Origin: Psychrilyobacter sp.
Lineage (GTDB): Bacteria; Fusobacteriota; Fusobacteriia; Fusobacteriales; Fusobacteriaceae
DNA length: 8,959 nucleotides
NCBI GenBank assembly: GCA_030621995.1
Contig: JAUXGP010000056.1
Coordinates: forward strand, 1 to 8,959
Reading direction: 5' to 3'
The notes under the pieces were generated by a model, which saw only the letters and a program-made list of their open reading frames with translations, was not told the DNA's origin and did not search any database. Below, piece after piece: positions 5,068 to 8,959 of this stretch. A program made the translations under genes and the position numbers. Positions within the stretch are counted from its first letter, which is position 1; every line of letters begins with the position of its first letter.

Positions 5068-8055
5068 TTACTTTATCTCCTCAAACTCAATAACTTCATC
5101 GAAGTGAGAGTTATTTCCTTTTTCTTTTATGATATTTTCATTGTTTACAGTGGAATAATATTTTTGCTGACTGAATTTAGTCATTATTTCTATAAATTCT
5201 GATATATCTTTTTTTGATGTAGATAAAACTTCAGATTTTTCCCGTTCCATATCTTCTAAACTTATATCATACAAATAGTGAGTGTATGAAAGGTTCATAA
5301 GGGTATCAGGAGTATAAGCCTGGTAGTATTTTGCCATACTTTTCAGGATAAACCCGTCAAATTTTTGCTGCTGTATATCCAGTTCACTCTGTAAATAATT
5401 CGGTATGTCCTCGTAGGTAGTGATGGTTTTATCCACTTCTCCATCCCTGTAAGATGAAGCTACGATATCTCTATTCAATGTGATATAGAACCAGGCTCCA
5501 TAGGCACCATTTTGTACTCGGATCTTGTTGTTTAAATATTCGTTGATCATATTAGACATAATCTTATATTTTCCATTGTATTCATAGCCCATATCCAGCA
5601 GGTTATTCCCCCAAGAGGTTGATCCATTCTGAGCGGGGACTGTAATAGCTAATTTAGAATTTTCTAACTTTCCATAACTTTTTTTCGGGGTAGGTATGTC
5701 TTTCATCTTACTCAGCAGAGGGCTGATATCTGTTTTAAAATTTTCATAGCTGCCCCTGTTGGCATAGAAGATAAGTAAATTATGCTTATTAAATATTTTC
5801 TCCTTTATTTTCTTCATATCCTCCTGTAATTGAGGGAAATTGTCATCATAATTGTCCAGAATATTATTTATCTTAGTCAGCATAGGAGGATAGATATAGT
5901 AACCCCTCCCGCCAAAATTGACTTCCTCATCTAAATAGTAGTTATAGTTTGGGTTGATCATAGACATAGCTTTGATTACCGACATCCTGTTGATAACATT
6001 AGCATCTGAAGAGTTAGTCAGGATAGAGTCCCGGAGAGTTTCTAATCTTTTTTTGATCTCCAGTTTATTATCAAAATTACCCTCTAAAAACAGATTTTCC
6101 AGTGTGTTATATACTTCTGCACTGTCATCCTGAAGATATTCAAAATTTATTACATACCTTCTGGAGATACTGTCGTTATCTAAAAGGACAGTCCTGTTGT
6201 TTAAGCCTAGTTTGAAAAAGTATTTAGTTAAATTATTGGATACCTCCTCAAAGGAGAAATCTTTGGTACTGCTGGCTGACATCAGATATGAAAATAACTC
6301 TGAATCTAATTTTTCAGACTGATCCAAACCGCTGGCATCAAATTTTAAAGAAACTAAGTTGATATCGTAGGTATTGATATCGTTGTCTACAAATGTGACC
6401 CCGCCTACTGTCTCTTCCCTTCTTTTTACAGTGGGAATCTCAGAATTAGAAAGGTCCTTTAATTCTACACTGGGAATAGAGTCTATGATTTCTTTATCTA
6501 CAGGTTCCTTTGACCAGGCGTTAAATTTTTTAATATCTTTATTTAAACTTTCTAATTCTTTACTGTTTAGATTTTTTTCAAATTTCTTTAATTTTTCCTT
6601 TTCCAAAGTTTCATTTTCAGACAAAAGACTTTCGTCCGGAGTAAAGAAAATCTCTAATTTATTGGTGTTATCTACAAAATATTCACCTATCAGTTGTTTA
6701 ATTTTTTCAGGGTTAGCAGCTAAGTCCTCCAATATTTTTATCTTATCGTCAGAGATAAATAAATACGGTTTATCATAATAAAAATAACTTGTAGCCACAC
6801 TTGTCGTAAGATCGGAGGCTCTTTCCTTGGAATATTGAGATTTTGCCAGTTGTTTTTTGTAATCTCTCAGAGCCAGATCAACTATCTCCGGGTCTATTCC
6901 TTCCACAGCGATCTCAATCATCTTGGCATCCATTAACTTTCTGAATTCAGCTACCTCTTCTTTTTTTGCACCTTGGATAAGATAGTATCCTCTAGGCTGG
7001 ATGGTGCTGTCATTATACAGTCCGAAACTACCGCTGAATTTTTCATCCACAAATAATTTTTTCAGCGGGGAAATCTCATAGTCAGCCAGAAGAGATGTTA
7101 TGAACATAAGTTCCGGCAGAGATGTCTTAGGTTTCATAAGGGTTCCATAGATATAGATATTTGGTGACCCTTTAGGGGCTGGATAAGTCTCGTTGTGGAA
7201 CTCATCTTTTAACTGTGTATTTTGAGTCTCTATTGCAGCGACCTCTGTCTTGTCATATTGGCTGTAATATTCATCTAATTTAGCCAGTTTTTTCTTTATA
7301 TCCAGTTTACCTGCTAAGACTACAATGGAATTAGAAGGAGTGTAATATTTTTTATGAGTTTTTCTCAGATGATCTAAATCCAGATTTGGAATACTGCTGG
7401 GTAAGCCGCCAGAAGAAAATCTGTAGTTAGCCATATCATCAGGGTACATCAGTCTATTCATTCTAAAGGACAGGTTTCTATATGGATTGGAAAAAGCTCC
7501 CTTCATCTCATTATAGACTATCCCGTTTATGATTAATTCATCGTTATTAGGGTTTCTGTCATATCTCCATCCCTCTCTTTTCAGGGTGTTTTCATCTTCT
7601 AATACCAAGGGGTTGAAGACAGCATCTAAATAGATATCCAGCAGATTATTAAAAGAATTTGGTTCCACTGCTGAAAATGGATAGACTGTATAATCCTGTC
7701 CGGTCATGGCATTTAAAAATGACGGGATGTTTTTGGTATCCAGTTCATAGAACAGATTTTTATCTGGATATTTCTTGGATCCCTGTAAAACAGCATGTTC
7801 AAACACATGATTTACCCCGCTGTCGTCCACTACGGGAGTTTTAAATGCAATACCAAAAACTTTTTCAGGAGATTGGTCGTCTAAATAAATAACGTGAGCA
7901 CCTGTCTTTATATGTTCATAGGTATAGCTTGTAGCTCCTAAATTTTTAACCTCTCTCGTTCCGATGAGTTTAAATGTTTCTTCCTTTTTTTCAACTTCTT
8001 TCTTACCGCAAGAGATAAGAAAAGAAAGGGTCATAAGTATTATCAGTAATTTCAT
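5068..8055 (-). CDS. M16C zinc metallopeptidase (PreP/Cym1-like), predicted lipoprotein
   Basis: This 995-residue full-length member of the insulinase superfamily belongs to the presequence-protease group that degrades peptides in a closed chamber. The inverted zinc motif HVFEH is at 83-87 (His83 and His87 bind zinc, Glu86 is catalytic), and the third ligand is probably Glu183 in VYNEMKG. The strings GSKKYP, FLNAMT, YLDAVFNP and EGWRYD around it are family hallmarks. The middle (about 450-700) matches the M16C-associated region. The inactive C-terminal half keeps Arg846 and Tyr852 (IRVQNGAYG) and SSYRD, with the six-residue spacing of the substrate-anchoring Arg/Tyr pair of plant and human PreP. 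Residues 1-16 (MKLLIILMTLSFLISC) form a lipoprotein signal with lipobox LISC, so the enzyme should be lipid-anchored at Cys16 and act outside the cytoplasm. The start at 8055 follows GGAGG; the Met codon at 8067 overlaps that site and is rejected. It is a single-gene unit, divergent from the amidase. Confidence 0.93.
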   Translation of the reverse strand: MKLLIILMTLSFLISCGKKEVEKKEETFKLIGTREVKNLGATSYTYEHIKTGAHVIYLDDQSPEKVFGIAFKTPVVDDSGVNHVFEHAVLQGSKKYPDKNLFYELDTKNIPSFLNAMTGQDYTVYPFSAVEPNSFNNLLDIYLDAVFNPLVLEDENTLKREGWRYDRNPNNDELIINGIVYNEMKGAFSNPYRNLSFRMNRLMYPDDMANYRFSSGGLPSSIPNLDLDHLRKTHKKYYTPSNSIVVLAGKLDIKKKLAKLDEYYSQYDKTEVAAIETQNTQLKDEFHNETYPAPKGSPNIYIYGTLMKPKTSLPELMFITSLLADYEISPLKKLFVDEKFSGSFGLYNDSTIQPRGYYLIQGAKKEEVAEFRKLMDAKMIEIAVEGIDPEIVDLALRDYKKQLAKSQYSKERASDLTTSVATSYFYYDKPYLFISDDKIKILEDLAANPEKIKQLIGEYFVDNTNKLEIFFTPDESLLSENETLEKEKLKKFEKNLNSKELESLNKDIKKFNAWSKEPVDKEIIDSIPSVELKDLSNSEIPTVKRREETVGGVTFVDNDINTYDINLVSLKFDASGLDQSEKLDSELFSYLMSASSTKDFSFEEVSNNLTKYFFKLGLNNRTVLLDNDSISRRYVINFEYLQDDSAEVYNTLENLFLEGNFDNKLEIKKRLETLRDSILTNSSDANVINRMSVIKAMSMINPNYNYYLDEEVNFGGRGYYIYPPMLTKINNILDNYDDNFPQLQEDMKKIKEKIFNKHNLLIFYANRGSYENFKTDISPLLSKMKDIPTPKKSYGKLENSKLAITVPAQNGSTSWGNNLLDMGYEYNGKYKIMSNMINEYLNNKIRVQNGAYGAWFYITLNRDIVASSYRDGEVDKTITTYEDIPNYLQSELDIQQQKFDGFILKSMAKYYQAYTPDTLMNLSYTHYLYDISLEDMEREKSEVLSTSKKDISEFIEIMTKFSQQKYYSTVNNENIIKEKGNNSHFDEVIEFEEIK

Positions 8056-8060
8056 AAAAG

Positions 8061-8065
8061 CCTCC
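8061..8065 (-). promoter_or_regulatory. Ribosome-binding site fixing the M16 peptidase start
   Basis: GGAGG on the minus strand is 5 nt before the ATG at 8055. It overlaps the alternative ATG at 8067, which has only A/T-rich sequence before it. Choosing 8055 also gives a standard short, positively charged lipoprotein signal. Confidence 0.8.
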
Positions 8066-8094
8066 ATTTGTATATATTTAAAATGATTACTAGA

Positions 8095-8123
8095 AGTTTA
8101 CACTATATTGAATATAATAACAA
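8095..8123 (-). promoter_or_regulatory. Weak candidate promoter for the M16 peptidase
   Basis: Reading the minus strand, TTGTTA (8118-8123) and TAAACT (8095-8100) are 17 bp apart, each matching four of six consensus bases. The leader to the ATG would be roughly 32 nt. In sequence this A/T-rich, such matches arise easily by chance. Confidence 0.3.
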
Positions 8124-8152
8124 ATTTTCAGAAGATAAGCTGGGAAATAGGG

Positions 8153-8158
8153 TATAAT
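8153..8158 (+). promoter_or_regulatory. Candidate -10 box for the amidase gene
   Basis: An exact TATAAT hexamer, 61 bp before the amidase ATG, gives a leader of about 55 nt. No recognisable -35 lies 16-18 bp upstream. It could be activator-dependent or simply chance. Confidence 0.4.
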
Positions 8159-8169
8159 AAAGTTAAGGC

Positions 8170-8202
8170 AATTGATAATGGGAAATTGAGAGTTGAAGGT
8201 TG
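8170..8202. repeat. Low-complexity TTGA/GAGTTG tract in the amidase leader
   Basis: The tract holds TTGATAATGG, AAATTGAGAG, TTGAAGG and TTG in loose tandem, with the unit ATTGA or GTTGA repeated every 7-15 bp. It lies between the candidate -10 and the ribosome-binding site (GAGGAGGT, 8207-8214). It looks like a degenerate short repeat and not like coding sequence. No function is evident. Confidence 0.3.
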
Positions 8203-8219
8203 TTATGAGGAGGTAAAAG

Positions 8220-8959
8220 ATGATAAGGATGATATTACTGATAATAGGAGCGTTAATTTTTACCTCTTGTTATAAGGTGGATAATAAGACCTATAAAGCA
8301 ACAGGATACAATGAAAGGGTTAAATTTATAATACTCCACTATACTGCTATAGATACAGAAAGATCCATCAGGGCATTGACTATGGGACAGGTGAGTGCTC
8401 ATTATTTGGTGACGGATAAAAGGTGGGATTCCATATACCAGCTGGTTCCCCTTGAAAAAAGGGCATGGCATGCAGGCCTGAGTGAATTTGCAGGGAGAAC
8501 CAACCTAAATGACAGTTCCATAGGAATAGAGATAGTCAACAAGGGATATAAAAAAACAGTTGTAGATCTGGACACAGAGAATGAAGTTAAAAATATAGCT
8601 AACAGGGAATTTTACCCCTATGAGGATCATCAGATAAAAAAAATAGGCAGACTCCTCCAAGATTTGGTGAAGGAATATAAGATATCCCCTAAAAATATCT
8701 TGGGACATTCGGATATAGCACCTACGAGAAAACAAGATCCGGGACCGATGTTTCCATGGGAACAGCTCTATAGGGAATATGGGGTAGGAGCTTGGTATGA
8801 GGCAGCGGATTTTCAGAAGTTCTATGATGAAGATCTGTACGAAAAATACAGTGCAGCAGATATCCAGATGGAACTCAGAAGATATGGATATGGAATTGAG
8901 ATAAACGGAGAAAACGATGGAACAACCATCAAGGTTATAGGAGCTTTAAGTCGGAGGCC
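8220..8959 (+). CDS. amiD: AmiD-like N-acetylmuramoyl-L-alanine amidase, predicted lipoprotein (3' end outside window)
   Basis: The frame is open from the ATG at 8220 to the window edge: 246 residues with no stop. GAGGAGGT ends 5 nt before the start. The product is a zinc amidase of the Amidase_2 (PGRP-like) family, cutting the bond between N-acetylmuramic acid and L-alanine in peptidoglycan or muropeptides. Expected zinc ligands are His40 (IILHYTA), His163 (LGHSDIAP) and Asp173 (KQDPG), with Glu104 (SIGIEIVN) as the catalytic residue. This is the layout of E. coli AmiD (His50, Glu104, His151, Asp161). Residues 1-17 (MIRMILLIIGALIFTSC) form a lipoprotein signal with the lipobox ending in Cys17, as in AmiD. 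After about residue 205 a peptidoglycan-binding-type helical domain begins (IQMELRRYGYGIEINGENDG) and is cut by the edge. It is divergent from the M16 lipoprotein peptidase. A role in envelope muropeptide recycling or turnover is inferred. Confidence 0.93.
   Translation, partial: MIRMILLIIGALIFTSCYKVDNKTYKATGYNERVKFIILHYTAIDTERSIRALTMGQVSAHYLVTDKRWDSIYQLVPLEKRAWHAGLSEFAGRTNLNDSSIGIEIVNKGYKKTVVDLDTENEVKNIANREFYPYEDHQIKKIGRLLQDLVKEYKISPKNILGHSDIAPTRKQDPGPMFPWEQLYREYGVGAWYEAADFQKFYDEDLYEKYSAADIQMELRRYGYGIEINGENDGTTIKVIGALSRR

Noticed and set aside
6374..7844. Plus-strand frames at 6374-6778 and 7659-7844 inside the M16 peptidase gene
   Set aside because: They are antisense to conserved peptidase sequence, with low-complexity translations and no start signals.
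8253..8735. Minus-strand frames at 8253-8471 and 8505-8735
   Set aside because: The plus strand here encodes the amidase with all its zinc and catalytic residues; the minus frames resemble no family.

Overview
The window is AT-rich bacterial DNA from one contiguous chromosomal region, with seven protein genes (two cut by the window edges). It most resembles a fermentative, outer-membrane-bearing bacterium of the Fusobacteriota (Ilyobacter/Propionigenium/Cetobacterium-like). That assignment is an inference. It rests on the low GC content, the two-gene (split) transketolase, the short TalC-type transaldolase, the many A/T-ending codons, and two lipoprotein enzymes of kinds expected in a cell envelope with a periplasm. 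There is no rRNA or other taxonomic marker to prove it.

Left part (1-3168, all on +): pentose metabolism. The C-terminal third of a ribose-binding protein (rbsB) ends at 309 and is followed by a hairpin terminator. A 267-bp gap with two unexplained inverted repeats leads to a TTG-started transaldolase (577-1218). A long imperfect terminator hairpin and a perfect-consensus sigma70 promoter (TTGACA-17-TATAAT, 1307-1335) precede the two transketolase halves (1390-2223 and 2239-3168), which are 15 bp apart. Ribose taken up by Rbs and phosphorylated to ribose 5-phosphate would be converted by transketolase and transaldolase to fructose 6-phosphate and glyceraldehyde 3-phosphate, so this is a coherent non-oxidative pentose phosphate block.

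Middle part (3169-5040): two divergent genes, a TIM-barrel amidohydrolase (minus) and a small exported protein of unknown function (plus). Near-identical bidirectional terminators (arms GCTGTGGAA/TTCCACAGC) stand on both sides, each between convergent genes.

Right part (5041-8959): a 995-residue M16C (PreP/Cym1-like) zinc peptidase on the minus strand, predicted to be a lipoprotein, and divergently from it an AmiD-like N-acetylmuramoyl-L-alanine amidase, also a predicted lipoprotein, cut by the right edge. Together they suggest envelope peptide and peptidoglycan turnover.

No tRNA, rRNA, CRISPR array, insertion sequence or phage gene was seen, and no intergenic stretch exceeds 300 bp. I did not find a clearly novel multi-gene system. 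The most notable points are the palindrome in front of the TTG-started transaldolase, the lipoprotein form of the PreP-like peptidase, the small exported orphan, and the paired terminators around the middle gene pair.
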